NCBI GenBank assembly: GCA_008828725.1
Contig: MEHQ01003819.1
Span: forward strand, 214,946-278,945
DNA from: Saccharina japonica
Taxonomy: Eukaryota > Sar > Phaeophyceae > Laminariales > Laminariaceae
DNA length: 64,000 bases
Direction: 5' to 3'
Each line of letters starts with the position of its first letter. The first letter of the stretch is position 1. Under the pieces are notes generated by a model, which was not told where the DNA came from, made no database searches, and was given only the letters and a program-made list of their open reading frames with translations. Below, in pieces: positions 25,901 through 34,903 of this stretch. The position numbers were made by a program, and so were the translations under genes.

Positions 25901-27374
25901 GGCAACAACGTATGTCATCGATACGAGCTAACGCGACGCGTTCTTACCCCCGCCAGGTTACGATGGTGGCGATTGCTGCGAGTGCACTTGCATCACCACA
26001 GGGACATACATCTGCGGCGACGACATCCACGGAGGGTACACCTGCATCGACCCCAGCGCTACGTGCTTCAATGGTTACGTCGAAGCCGGCACGAAGACCA
26101 CGGTCACCGTGTCTGCCAACGGCTACGACACGCGCCCCGGCCAAGCCAGCGGCAGTGTTGGATGCGGGACAGACGGGTGTGTACCCGCGCTATCCCGCGA
26201 CGGAATCGTTGGCGACGCCGAGTCGAGGTGGTCCTGCGCTCAGGGAATGGCCCCCGGCGGAGGGCCGTGCGAGATAGAGTTCAGGTTCCAGGACCCCCAG
26301 GACATCATGGACGTTCAAGTGGCATTCTACAAGGGAGACGAGCGCTCGCGCACTCTGGAGGTAAGCTGTGGAGACGCCCGTACGCTGGCTGTAAACAAAA
26401 CACGCTCACAAATGGTTTTGGAAAAAAAGTGCGTATCGGGTTTCACTATTCTCAAAGGCGCATGTATCGCGAGTATGCTGGAACACATTGAATTGTTTAT
26501 ACATATATGGAGGCTCATACATGATGGAGCGAGCCTGTGTGAAACCGAAGAATTCAACACAAGCGATCGATTCGAGTGTTTCCATGCTCCCAATGACGTT
26601 GAGGGGTGCGTTGAGAGCCCAGTATATTGTTTTCGGCAATCTGGTTCGAACTGTTACCTTTGAACCGGCGACGTATTGTATTGATACTATTTAGCAAGTG
26701 ATCACTACAATATCGTACGTACCGGGGAGACACCAATGCCACACCTTACCCCTACGAGAGAGTCGTCCAGTGGGTGCGAACAAAACGCTCACTTGAGTCT
26801 GCCTTTTTCCTGTATCGATGTGAATCAACGTATCGATGTGAATCAACGACGTATCGAACAGTCTTCAAATCTTACCGTTCAGCAGATCACGTTCCAAAGC
26901 TATACTGCTGTAGAGGTTTCCCCTCCGTCTATGGTGGTTGCATGCCCGCTTCCCCTTCACAGGCGTTCTTCAGGTGGACGTACACTCTAAACACTACCGA
27001 ATGGGACGGGTACTAGTACCAGCAGCACGCACCAATTGCCGACGTTTATATAGCTCAAACGATAAGCAAGATATGGCCAGCTGCGAATATCGTAATCAAG
27101 TTGGAGACAACTTTTACATTTCACGGTCTCGCCTGGTTTTGATAAACGCACTTGTGTTGTTTCCGTTTCTCAGGCAACGATCAACGGCGTGGTGGCAGGC
27201 CAGTTCGATTCTTCTCCGGGGTCAGTCTACAGCCACCTCGGCATCGCGAGCGTCGCGGTTCACACGTTGAAGCTCTCGCCCGTCCACGTCGCGGACAACG
27301 GATGGATCGCCCTTCTCGAGGTAAAACTAATGTCCACCGCTACGCCCAGCACGACCGCCACCTCAGATGCCTAG
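16726..27374 (+). CDS. Gene 1: secreted LNR (Notch-type) repeat protein with F5/8 type C-like C-terminus, 8 exons
   Basis: Spliced model: 16726-16927, 17404-17646, 19700-19942, 21485-21727, 22450-22695, 25154-25396, 25957-26360, 27174-27374. It totals 2025 nt, one open frame of 674 residues plus TAG. Residues 1-27 are a signal peptide (basic start, Ala/Leu core, ending NVSA). Six LNR-like modules (DGDCDPxNNNxECG then YDGGDCCECTC) are centred near residues 68, 149, 230, 311, 393 and 474. Each is joined to the next by a Cys-rich piece (HGGYACLDPSAPCVDDDD) and a variable linker. Residues from about 505 to the end resemble an F5/8 type C/discoidin fold (ESRWSC, EIEFRFQDPQDI, GDERSRTLE, WIALLEV). 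LNRs bind calcium in known families, and F5/8 domains often bind glycans or lipids, so an extracellular adhesion or wall role is inferred. All introns are GT-AG; 1-6 are phase 1 and 7 is phase 0. The start is supported by the signal peptide. Confidence 0.86.
17404..17646 (+). CDS. Gene 1 exon 2: 81-codon LNR cassette
   Basis: Acceptor CAG precedes GTTACGAC and donor GTGGGT follows. The exon is 243 nt, phase 1 at both ends. It starts with the YDGGDCCECTC half-LNR and ends with DGDCDPINNNEDCG, so it is a circularly permuted repeat unit. Confidence 0.88.
17874..18431 (+). mobile_element. Family A element interrupted by a second family A element
   Basis: The outer copy starts GACGCATGCTACGGTAGAGG and ends GTAGCACACGCGTC. 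It is split at 18056-18309 by a second copy in opposite sense (near-duplication AGTT/AGCT). It sits in gene 1 intron 2. Confidence 0.75.
18494..18759 (-). mobile_element. Family A miniature element
   Basis: Ends GACGTGTGCTACGATAGAGG and CTAACGTAGCAGGCGTC; interior GATCGGGCTCCTTAACCG. Gene 1 intron 2. Confidence 0.75.
18798..19062 (-). mobile_element. Family A miniature element, diverged
   Basis: Left GGTGCTACGATGGGGGCAGC, right GGTGTACCTTTACCGTAAC, interior GATCGGGCTCACCTTAACC. It abuts the next copy almost without spacer. Confidence 0.6.
19066..19598 (-). mobile_element. Family A element carrying a nested family B element
   Basis: Left end GACGCGTGCTACGTACGAC, right end ACCTCTACCGTAGCACGCGTC. 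The copy is interrupted at its CTCCTTA/GCAGCCCAAAC block by family B. Confidence 0.8.
19137..19398. mobile_element. Family B miniature element (GGGCCC ends, TTA duplication)
   Basis: Begins GGGCCCGTTTTAACGAAG and ends GTTAATTCGGGCCC, flanked by TTA at 19134-19136 and 19399-19401. The 3-bp TTA/TAA duplication fits PIF/Harbinger-type elements. The interior has inverted and direct copies of GGTGCTGGTGCGTGTGT next to CCAATG/CATTGG; an internal duplication makes this copy longer than the other. Confidence 0.85.
19700..19942 (+). CDS. Gene 1 exon 3: 81-codon LNR cassette
   Basis: 243 nt, phase 1 at both ends, acceptor CAG and donor GTACGT. Same order as exon 2: YDGGDCC, HGGYACLDPSAPC, acidic DDDD, variable linker, DGDCDPSNNNADCG. 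The preceding 2053-bp intron is almost entirely miniature transposons. Confidence 0.88.
19988..20236 (-). mobile_element. Family A miniature element
   Basis: Ends GACTAGTGCTACGGTAGAGG and CTCTATCGTAGCATGTGTC. Lies 45 bp after the gene 1 exon 3 donor. Confidence 0.85.
20507..20765 (-). mobile_element. Family A miniature element
   Basis: Inverted ends and a perfect 4-bp target duplication TAAC on both sides. Gene 1 intron 3. Confidence 0.85.
20934..21180 (+). repeat. Duplicated intron segment, copy upstream of exon 4
   Basis: Homologous to 22160-22417: TATCACAGTCTT, ACGAGATTTTGCATC, TGGGTGACGTTGATA, CGTTTCGACAAGA in the same order. It is part of the duplication that copied an exon with its upstream intron. 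Confidence 0.85.
21181..21451 (+). mobile_element. Family A miniature element with an empty-site paralogue
   Basis: Perfect AAGA duplication on both sides. The homologous intron segment before exon 5 (CGTTTCGACAAGAACTAG, near 22415) lacks the element and has a single AAGA, which confirms both boundaries. Confidence 0.93.
21485..21727 (+). CDS. Gene 1 exon 4: 81-codon LNR cassette
   Basis: 243 nt, phase 1 at both ends, acceptor CAG and donor GTACGT. Cassette order is as in exon 3. The upstream intron sequence is homologous to that upstream of exon 5, apart from a family A insertion just before this exon. Confidence 0.88.
22160..22417 (+). repeat. Duplicated intron segment, copy upstream of exon 5
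   Basis: Second copy of the intron segment at 20934-21180, followed after AAGA by the empty insertion site and the exon 5 acceptor. Confidence 0.85.
22450..22695 (+). CDS. Gene 1 exon 5: 82-codon LNR cassette
   Basis: 246 nt, phase 1 at both ends, acceptor CAG and donor GTGCGT. It is one codon longer than its neighbours because of the linker (YGSYGGSSSNTC). It encodes the second half of LNR 4 and the first half of LNR 5. Confidence 0.88.
22808..23311 (-). mobile_element. Family A element with nested family C element
   Basis: Left ACGCGTGCTACGGTAGAGG, right CACCTCTATCGTAGCATGCGTC. Family C is inserted at 23041-23287 in the right terminal repeat. Confidence 0.88.
23041..23287. mobile_element. 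Family C miniature element
   Basis: Starts GAGCAATCCCACGGTAGGGG and ends CTACCATGGGATGACTC, with a perfect TGCA duplication (23037-23040 and 23288-23291). Contains TCCTCATGCGAGGAGCTC. Confidence 0.9.
23314..23519 (-). mobile_element. Family A fragment
   Basis: Interior and right end only (CCTTAACCCAAATTCGTCGG ... GTAGTATGAGTC); it abuts the preceding element with its left end lost. Confidence 0.6.
24015..24262. mobile_element. Family C miniature element
   Basis: TCCCACGGTAGGGGCGCAGC at the left, CCCCTACCGTGGGATTGC at the right; GAGCTCCTCACGTGAGGAGC inside. Gene 1 intron 5. Confidence 0.8.
25154..25396 (+). CDS. Gene 1 exon 6: 81-codon LNR cassette
   Basis: 243 nt, phase 1 at both ends, acceptor CAG and donor GTAAGA. 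It begins YDGGDCCQCTC (Gln in place of the usual Glu) and ends DGDCDPANNNAACG. It follows the longest intron of the gene (2458 bp). Confidence 0.88.
25957..26360 (+). CDS. Gene 1 exon 7: last half-LNR fused to N-terminal part of the F5/8-like domain
   Basis: Phase 1 entry and phase 0 exit (donor GTAAGC). It starts as a normal cassette (YDGGDCCECTC, GGYTCIDPSATC). The acidic DDDD stretch is replaced by NGYVEAGTKT, leading into the jelly-roll region: SRWSC, CEIEFRFQDPQDI and VAFYKGDERSRTLE. This exon ends the repeat series. Confidence 0.86.
27174..27374 (+). CDS. Gene 1 exon 8: end of the F5/8-like domain and stop
   Basis: Acceptor TTTCTCAG, phase 0. It encodes TINGVVAGQFDSSPG through WIALLEV and a short Ser/Thr-rich tail, ending at TAG (27372-27374). 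A family A transposon starts at 27376, so any 3' UTR is transposon sequence. Confidence 0.82.
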   Translation, partial: ATINGVVAGQFDSSPGSVYSHLGIASVAVHTLKLSPVHVADNGWIALLEVKLMSTATPSTTATSDA

Positions 27375-27459
27375 AGACACATGCTACGATAGAGGTGCAC
27401 CATGGTTTATGATGAGGGTAGTCACTTGAGGGGTTATATATATATACCAGACCCAAGCA

Positions 27460-27734
27460 GACTGATGCTACGGTAGGGGGGGGTAGCCTGATTATCACTA
27501 CGACGTTGACTCCTCTCGGGCGAGTGTCTCTGTACCTCACTTACAACTGGACGCAGGGATATATATGTTGTTGTCGCAGAGTAGCAAGCATACCATGGTG
27601 GTGCAAATCTCGAACACGTAAAGGGTCGGGACATAAAAAACCGTGAACACATATGGTTGTCACTCGGAGGAGTGGCTCTCATCCGCTGAAAACAGCGGGC
27701 TTCAAAGCGACCCCCCTTTACCGTAGCACCAGTC
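27460..27734. mobile_element. A-like element with divergent interior, nested
   Basis: Ends GACTGATGCTACGGTAGG and TTTACCGTAGCACCAGTC are inverted, with target duplication AGCA on both sides. The interior lacks the usual family A blocks, so it may be a distinct subfamily. Confidence 0.75.
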
Positions 27735-27853
27735 AGCACTGATCCAGGAGTAAAATAAAAGTGACTACCTTGATGAACACTGCCATGGCCTTAAAAAAGC
27801 ATAAAGTGAGAAAATATTGCAACAGAAGGATAAAAGACCGACGAGTTTGGAGT

Positions 27854-28132
27854 GACGCGTGCTACGGTAGAGGTAGTCCCAGTGACACTTTTTGGCTAAA
27901 CGGTTTTTCTGATTGGTGGGGAGCTTCTTAGCCCAAAAATTGTCGGATTATTTCATTCTTGTGTTGCAATACTGTTCGTTGTGTACCTACATCAATAGGC
28001 CCTGGTATTGTTTATCGGGTATGGTAGCACTTTTAACTTCCTCCGAAATCAATTTTGGCCTGCTGCAGGTATAGGGGTCCTCAAGTGACCAACCCGCCTG
28101 TATGCAGGTGCACCTCTACCGTAGCATGCGTC
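27854..28132 (-). mobile_element. Family A miniature element, nested
   Basis: Ends GACGCGTGCTACGGTAGAGG and CCTCTACCGTAGCATGCGTC; near-duplication GAGT/GGGT. Confidence 0.82.
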
Positions 28133-28973
28133 GGGTGAAAGAGCCCCCGATCGCTCAGAGCACGTTTCAAACAAAACGTGCTACACCTATGGTAGGACGT
28201 GTCTAAGAGTACACGTAGCTTGCACCATCAAGTCCATGCGTACTTACCAGCAGGAGTCGGCCCACCAATTCGTTTCAAGGTCTTTCAAAAACAGCACCCA
28301 ATATCTTTATGGCGTTGGTTTGTGGGCTGGACAATCGCCTGACATTCTGGCTAAATGCGCAACACAACCTTCATCGCTGAACCACATACTGATCACCAGT
28401 TTTCGCCAATATGTATTTTCCCGCCCCCTTCGGTACATGCATTAGGTGTGACCACCCATAACGTCCACCTTTCTCCTGTTGGTCGCGTTTCATGGGGTAT
28501 TGAATTAACCACCCTCTTGCCTAGAAGACGAGATACTTCGGTTAATACTACGAGACGCCTTTCGTGGTTCTGTTGACGAAATTCCCGCGCAGTAAGCCAA
28601 CAAACAAAAACGACTATATACCATCCAAAGCAGACGACGGGTCTATAAAGCGCTCTCGTCTTGATGTACAGAAGGAAGCTACAGTACAAGGCACATACTG
28701 CTCAAAACAGATGAGGACGAAGAACCAGCGCTGAGACGTACAGGAACAAAACAAACGCGGAATTCGGTAGAGGTTCGAGTGAAGTTTCTGTGAATCGCAC
28801 TCTTTGCTTAGACGGGAATGATGGACTCAGAGGGTTAAGATTCCCAGTCCCTTTACGAAGTATCCTGCACTGGACACGTACATTATGCTAGAGATACAGC
28901 TAGACACAGCTAGCCCTTGGTGATGCCCCCTGACTTGAGAGGTTCTAGATACCCCGCCTAAGCTCTACCCTTG

Positions 28974-29518
28974 GACGCATGCTACGATAGAGGTGCGCCC
29001 TTTTTTCCATGAGGAGGTGTGTCACTGACGCGTGCTACGATAGATGTACTGTACCGTTGTTTGGCTGAAATGCTTTTTTTGAATGACTATGGGGGCTGCT
29101 TAACTCAGAATCGTCGGCATTTTGTTCTTTAGCACTGTTTTTCGTTTATACGTGAGGCCACGGGATCATGCATCGGGTATTAACAGCACTTTTATTTTCC
29201 TCCAAAAACTTTTTTCGGGTGGGGTTTAGAGAGTCTCCCCTAGTGACCACCCTCGGAAAATGTCCTGTATGCAGGTGCACCTCCACCATGGCATGCGTGC
29301 ACTTGATTATAGTATAGGGGCTCTATGTCTCAAACAAAACAATGAGTTTTGGAGGAAGATACAAGTGCTACCGAATGAACAACTTCAGGGCTTAAGTACA
29401 CAGTAAATAAATATTTCAACACGATTGGATAATAAAAGTCCGATAGTTTACGTTAAGGAGCCCGATCATGCTGAAACCGTCCCACCCAACACGTGCCACC
29501 CCTATAGTAGAATGCCTC
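28974..29518 (+). mobile_element. Family A element with a nested family A element
   Basis: Outer copy: perfect CTTG duplication on both sides. Inner copy: 29027-29299, opposite sense, perfect CACT duplication. Both sets of ends are visible. Confidence 0.88.
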
Positions 29519-30068
29519 CTTGAAACACAGACAAGTGCGACCCCCGATAAACAAGCGCCATGGTCAATGTAAAGTATTGCAACAAAGTGTGTAGCGAAAC
29601 ATATCTCCACACCACATATATGGAAGTTCCGCTGCCGAGGGAAGCCCGCAGTCACCCATACATACACATAGTATGTATATATGGTTCTATAGGTAGGTTA
29701 TTCATGGAATGGGGGGAGGTATAATTAATCAATTTAGCGAAATAGGGAAAATTATACTGTTGTCGAGAAGCAGTTGTACCCACTGTCGAGACACGCGCTG
29801 CTATACGCCTGGTCCCAGGCAGCCACCCTAAGATATCGGCGTTCTCCTCCTGTTCCTTCACCGCGCGTTTCCTTGGTGTGGTGCCTAAATACAGGTGCGC
29901 TTTCTGGTTGAGCCGTGAGCCCCAAGCATCTTAAGCCGAGGTTCCTCGGCAATCTCGTCCGCGGCGGCTCTCGTTGCCTTGCATTGTCAAGTCGATGTCT
30001 GGGCGTGCGGTAGGCTCTGGGTATGAGCACAGGGCCATGCATATAGTTACAATTGTGATTTTGATGAA

Positions 30069-30323
30069 GAGTGAGTGCCACGGGAGGGGTGGCTGCTAAT
30101 TTTTCTTAGCCTGTTCCACGAGAAGCTTACATGCTCGCCCGAACCATGACTACCGTACTGAACAGTTGGTTTGCTTAGGTTGTCCAAGACATCAACGCGC
30201 TAGCGCTAAAAACAAAGTACAACTAGTAAAAGTATCATGTTCACCGGTAGTTTCTCGTGGGGGGAGCTTAGTCGGTAAATCAACATCGAACCAGCAAGTG
30301 CTACCCTAATCGTGGGATGAGTC
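30069..30323. mobile_element. Family C element, strongly diverged
   Basis: GCCACGGGAGGGGTGGCTGC at the left, ACCCTAATCGTGGGATGAG at the right, with CCCGAACCATGACTACCG inside. One of the oldest-looking copies. Confidence 0.55.
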
Positions 30324-32848
30324 TGCATTGAATGTATATGACTCGAGCAAAGTGGTGTCCTCAGTAGCAGTGGTGGTATTGTAGACCCGATCTATGCTTG
30401 AAGAGGGTGGGCAAGGCGTCGGTTTTTGACGTGTCGGCATCAACATGCTTGGTTTCTGTCACAGTGCTTGCGAAGAAAGAGAGGAAGAGGAATGGCGACC
30501 GTGTCCGTGTACGGCGTGGGAATACTTGGGGGCTTTTACAACACTCTAGATGTATGTATAGCAGCAGTGTCGTAAACTTTTAATTTAATGCAAGTCTCCT
30601 GCCTTGCGTTCTACGAGTTCATTCCTGTTTCGAGTGCTGCGAAACCTATTATCATAGTTGGAATTGCCGTATATCGGAAGATTGCCGTTTTATCTGGGTG
30701 GGGGGGGAGAGAGAGAGAGATCGCGGATAAAATCATGTTTGCCAGACGGGGGAGCTTGATATATGTGATTTTTTTCCATCATTGGTCGTACCGATATCGT
30801 TTAGATTTTTATGGATGGCCTTGTGACCGTTTAAGGGGCCGACGGCGAATTCGGGTACATAGGAGAGGGGTACGTATCTAAATTTCACCTTTTTCATTCA
30901 AGGCTGCGTTTCTCAGTCACTCTAGGAGAGCGCTATACTGGGAAATATCGAGAATAGAGTACTTCCTTCACAGCTGTGTCAACCTGAAGAGAGCGGTGCA
31001 TCCGAGTACAGTAGGTGATCCCTCTATAGTGCTCGTTAAGTAGTGCTGGCTGGCCGCTAAAAACGTGCCTTAGAAATCGCTTGTCACATACACTACAGGA
31101 CACGAAATAAGAAACAGGAAATCTGGTCAGGCTGGATTTCTTTATTCGAGAGAGGGTGGCTTCTAACCTAATTTCAAGATGTCGACCCCCGAATTTATCA
31201 TTTTCCTCCAAGTATCAGCCTGACTTTTTTGTTAGCCTGTTTCTTATGAGGCGAGGCGTCCTGTACTGTATGGGATTTTGTCCAGTTTATGCAGTGTGCG
31301 GAGTAGTGACTATTGCCGTGATGGTGTCAGTATTGTTCGCGGGCACTTACTGGCACTATAGAGAAAACATTTCGGTACGATCACTACAGTGGGAAGAAAC
31401 AATCTGTGACAACCAGATTTTTGGATGGGAACCAGGGCATTCAATGGGTCAAACTTTTGTATACCTAGATTCACGAGGTGTTGTAAAAAAGCGCTTCCGA
31501 GTTAATGACGACATTGAATTGCGACCCGGACAGGTTCCGCGCTTGAGCGTCAACCTGACATAAGTTCCACGTCGCCTACAAAATCCCGATTTGCTCAACA
31601 TTATGCCGTATTCAGCTGTCTGTGCGGCTTATACAGCTTGCGCTGCAATGTTTGGCTGTGAAGCTTCGGTTGTGAAGCTTCAACCGCAGGACCATGAGAG
31701 TGGCGTACGGGAGTCAGACCAAACCTGAACTATGGCGGAAAATATTTCGAAATTTATCGGAGCTGATTTCGCGCGGTTGAAGCATCAGCATTTTATTGTG
31801 TGGCATGAAAACCGAATCCCAGGTACAAGTTACAGTAACTATTTTTCTTTCCATCCCCACGTCGTGGGTCTTGTACGTCTGTCACAAAACATGGAATATG
31901 TTCGCCTTCTCTTTCTATTCCGATTGACGAATTGGACGACGTAGCTTTATTGGTGGGTCGAATAGCCACACACGACCTTAACTGACAGAAAGGCTGATCG
32001 AAACGCTTGGAGTCCGCCGCCAACGGGAGGGTATGTCCGATCAGGTCGTCCGTTGATGACCTCATTTGGTCGCCGATTGATAGACATGGTATTTAGGTTG
32101 TCGCCTGACAATGACTTGCCTCAGAACGATGACATGCTTCGCGCGCTAACAAGGAGCTGGTGTTAGACAGCTCGAACAACCCCTCCATCGCGATGGCGAC
32201 TTGTAAAATGGTCGAGATGTGTTTTCATACGGTGCACTCAGGTGCGGTATGAAGAGCGAGAGTCATCCCGGGGGTGTAGACACGGTTCAACTACGTTTGC
32301 ATAATACGGCAAGCCCAAGGTGTCGCTGTCATTCGTTCGATTGTAGGTTTGTGAACATATCATTCCTAACCGTACCGATGATGTTCCTCGACTAGTGACG
32401 CACGAACAAACACGTTAGTCGGGTGATAACGACCAGGTCCACAGGATGAACACGCACGACAAATTGTCTCGACACACGAAACGACATGCACTACTCATTA
32501 GCTGCACAACACCGGCTCAATAGGCTACCATGGCGCATATGAATCGGCCACTATCACGATCGATAGAACAATGCAGCGTGTCTCGGTCAATGTGCTACGC
32601 ACTACAAAACGTTTCCACGAGCGCGACCCCCCTACCCAGGAGAGCTAGCTACTGTCGTTGGATCCCGCGTGTATTTGACAACACTATTCGATGCAACCCA
32701 CAGTAGTCCATGGGTGTTTGCCTTCCTGCAGGTGTGGCACATTGACCCCAAACGTCGCATACTGAGCGGGGCGTAGCGCTCCCCAAGCGAGGAAGGATTA
32801 AAACAAATACCCTGGTAGGTCTTACCCCAGCCCTGCCATGTGTCATTG
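30324..32848. other. Intergenic between the two convergent genes; no gene recognised
   Basis: Holds repeat E copy 2 and several frames of 70-135 codons without known motifs. 31990-32500 has an even base composition and might be an old degraded coding element, but I could not identify it. Confidence 0.4.
31127..31262. repeat. Dispersed repeat E, copy 2
   Basis: Counterpart of 42-175 with about 80 percent identity by eye. A 135-codon open frame (31156-31563) starts inside it and is not convincing as a gene. Confidence 0.6.
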
Positions 32849-33115
32849 GACGTATGCTACGGTAGCCTGCATGCAGGTGCACAATTTGTTTGTTTTCTGA
32901 AGGTGGTCCCTTGAGAAGCTCTATACCTCGTTTGAAAAAACTGATTTTGGAAGCAAAGCAAACGTGCTGCTGGATGAACGATCCCAAGGCCCTTTTGCAT
33001 ACAACGAAACGTATTACAACACAAGAGTAGAATACCAACACGAGTTCGATTAAGGGGCGCCGTCAATGCGAAAAACGTCCAGCCAAAGAGTGCTACATCT
33101 ATCGTTGCACGACGA
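32849..33115 (+). mobile_element. Family A miniature element
   Basis: Left GACGTATGCTACGGTAGCCT, right TGCTACATCTATCGTTGCAC; candidate duplication ATTG. Confidence 0.7.
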
Positions 33116-33467
33116 ATTGCCTTGGCGAGAGACCTACACACTCCCACGAACCGAAGCGCCCGCCACCTCCATCGCTGTACTAGCTATCAGCTGTGCGGCA
33201 TCATGGACACTCAACAAACGTGCTACTGGATGAACGATCCAATGGCCGAAGTATACAAGGTGAAGCATATTGCATTACAAGACTGATCTTCCGTCGACTT
33301 TGGATTAAAGGGCGCCGTCCTCCCCAAGCTCTTTCAGCCAAAGAGTGCTACTTCTAGCGTAGCACTCGTCATTTCCTCGACGAGACCTACACACTCCCAC
33401 AGAACTGAAGCACCAGACACCTCCATCACGTTACTAGCGATCAGCTTTACTGCACCATGGACGCCTA
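32960..33467. repeat. Tandem duplication (~255 bp) covering a family A end and its flank
   Basis: 32960-33208 and 33215-33467 are similar throughout: CGTGCTGCTGGATGAACGAT, CAGCCAAAGAGTGCTAC, then GAGACCTACACACTCCCAC and CACCTCCATC. The second unit lacks the left end of the transposon, so this is segmental duplication and not a second insertion. Confidence 0.8.
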
Positions 33468-34708
33468 TACCTCAACTCGACTCAGCCATGCGATGGAACA
33501 AGAGGCGAACGGTAGTGTCTTCCAAGACACTTTGCATCTGGCAAGGCGGGGATGGCGTTCAGGGCTCGACCAAGAAGCGCACCTGCAGATCGATTTCGTT
33601 TGAAGGGGTTGCGAGGAATGTGAATTAAGAAGAGCCAACTTATTCTGATGTTACGACCTGGTTTGTCAAACGGCGAAAGTTCGTCGTGAGACCCATAATA
33701 CATCTACTTCCTACTTTTGTAAATAAACGAGCTATTTAGGGAGCAACGAAATAGGGCCGCAAAAATGCTCACTATCCAGGTCTTCGTTGTGATTTCGAGA
33801 AAGGGGGTTTTTGATGTGCTCGAGAAAATTATATGATGGACTGTGCCCGCTCCACAAGCTACGCTCCTCACCCGTTTTTACACCCCGCCGGCAAAAACTA
33901 TCGACGCACAGGTAGGCTCTGAAACTGCTTCGGACTGCTGGTCAAAACAAGGTAGAGGTGGACATTTATGACCACATATACCCTCGGTGACGGGGCCTGA
34001 TGAAGGACTCTAGGTAACTACCCAACATTTGGTTGGAATGCCTTGCACGTTTCACCACATATTACGGCGTATACCTGCAGAACGCACGTATATCATACAT
34101 AGGTCGTGGGATTGTTTATATTGGTGCATTGGTTGTCAAGGCGTGGGTGAGATAAAAATCGTAGCAACGAAGGAGGCTCGTCCACTTTAGGGTCTACCCA
34201 CTACCCTTGCCTGTGTCTTCCTCTTCACAAAAACTCATCATTTTGTTCGAAGTTCGTGTCGGTGGCGCCATATTATATGGAAAGTTCGGATAATTCCTTA
34301 GTAAGCCGATAGACGTTCTCGAAATGACGTCCGTTCCTCGACAGTCGTGCAACAATTCAGGACCAACAACACACACAGTACAACGGGGTCTTTGCGCAAG
34401 CGTGGAGTCAGGAGTCCCAGTCTCACTTTCCGCCTGACGTCGGCCCGCGTGAGAACTGAAGCACGCCCAACTGGTTCGAATAATGACGGCGATTCGAAGC
34501 CCTTTGTGAAAGAACTGGCACGAAGATGTGTAGCGGTGCTCTTAGCAACGAGAACATATGGGTGGCATCGACAAATACGGGGGAAACCGGCATAGCACTT
34601 GCCAGGGATAGGAGGCGTGCCTTCTCACATCAAGATCGGCCATTTTTTTGTAACACACCATCACAGGTCATAAGTTAAAGGCGGAATACAGCATCCGAGG
34701 TAAATATG
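33468..34708. other. Downstream of gene 2; no gene recognised
   Basis: No supported coding region. Weak family A traces lie around 33950-34150 (GGTAGAGGTGGACAT; GGTCGTGGGATTGTTTA). Confidence 0.4.
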
Positions 34709-34903
34709 TTATAGGTACTTAGTGGTTGGTGCGGGCGAGCGGTGCACATCACTGACCTCGAGGAGGCTGATCCAGTCGTTTTCGGGGAGGCGGACCGTCC
34801 TGAACGTCATCGTTTCCACCCCGACGCGCTGAATGCCGAGAGTGTTGAAGGTCGTTCCCGGGTAAGAGTCATACGCGCCTATGACCTCACCGTTGACCTC
34901 TGC
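34709..34903 (-). CDS. Gene 2 exon 5: end of the F5/8-like domain and stop
   Basis: Acceptor CAG, phase 0. EVNGEVIGAYDSYPG aligns with INGVVAGQFDSSPG of gene 1, and the exon runs through WISLLEV to a short tail. The tail is unrelated to that of gene 1. Confidence 0.8.
   Translation of the reverse strand, partial: AEVNGEVIGAYDSYPGTTFNTLGIQRVGVETMTFRTVRLPENDWISLLEVSDVHRSPAPTTKYL

Larger units (their letters stand above)
27376..28203 (+). mobile_element. Family A element with two independent nested insertions, abutting the gene 1 stop
   Basis: The outer left end GACACATGCTACGATAGAGG starts two bases after the TAG; the outer right end is CACCTATGGTAGGACGTGTC. It is interrupted by 27460-27734 (perfect AGCA duplication) and by 27854-28132 (GAGT/GGGT). 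The outer blocks line up with other family A copies when both inserts are ignored. Confidence 0.75.

Noticed and set aside
31156..31563. 135-codon frame with a hydrophobic segment
   Set aside because: Begins inside dispersed repeat E and has no homology I can recognise.
31793..32065. Possible Copia-like reverse transcriptase tail
   Set aside because: The frame has no YVDD-type or RNase H motif; resemblance too weak to report.
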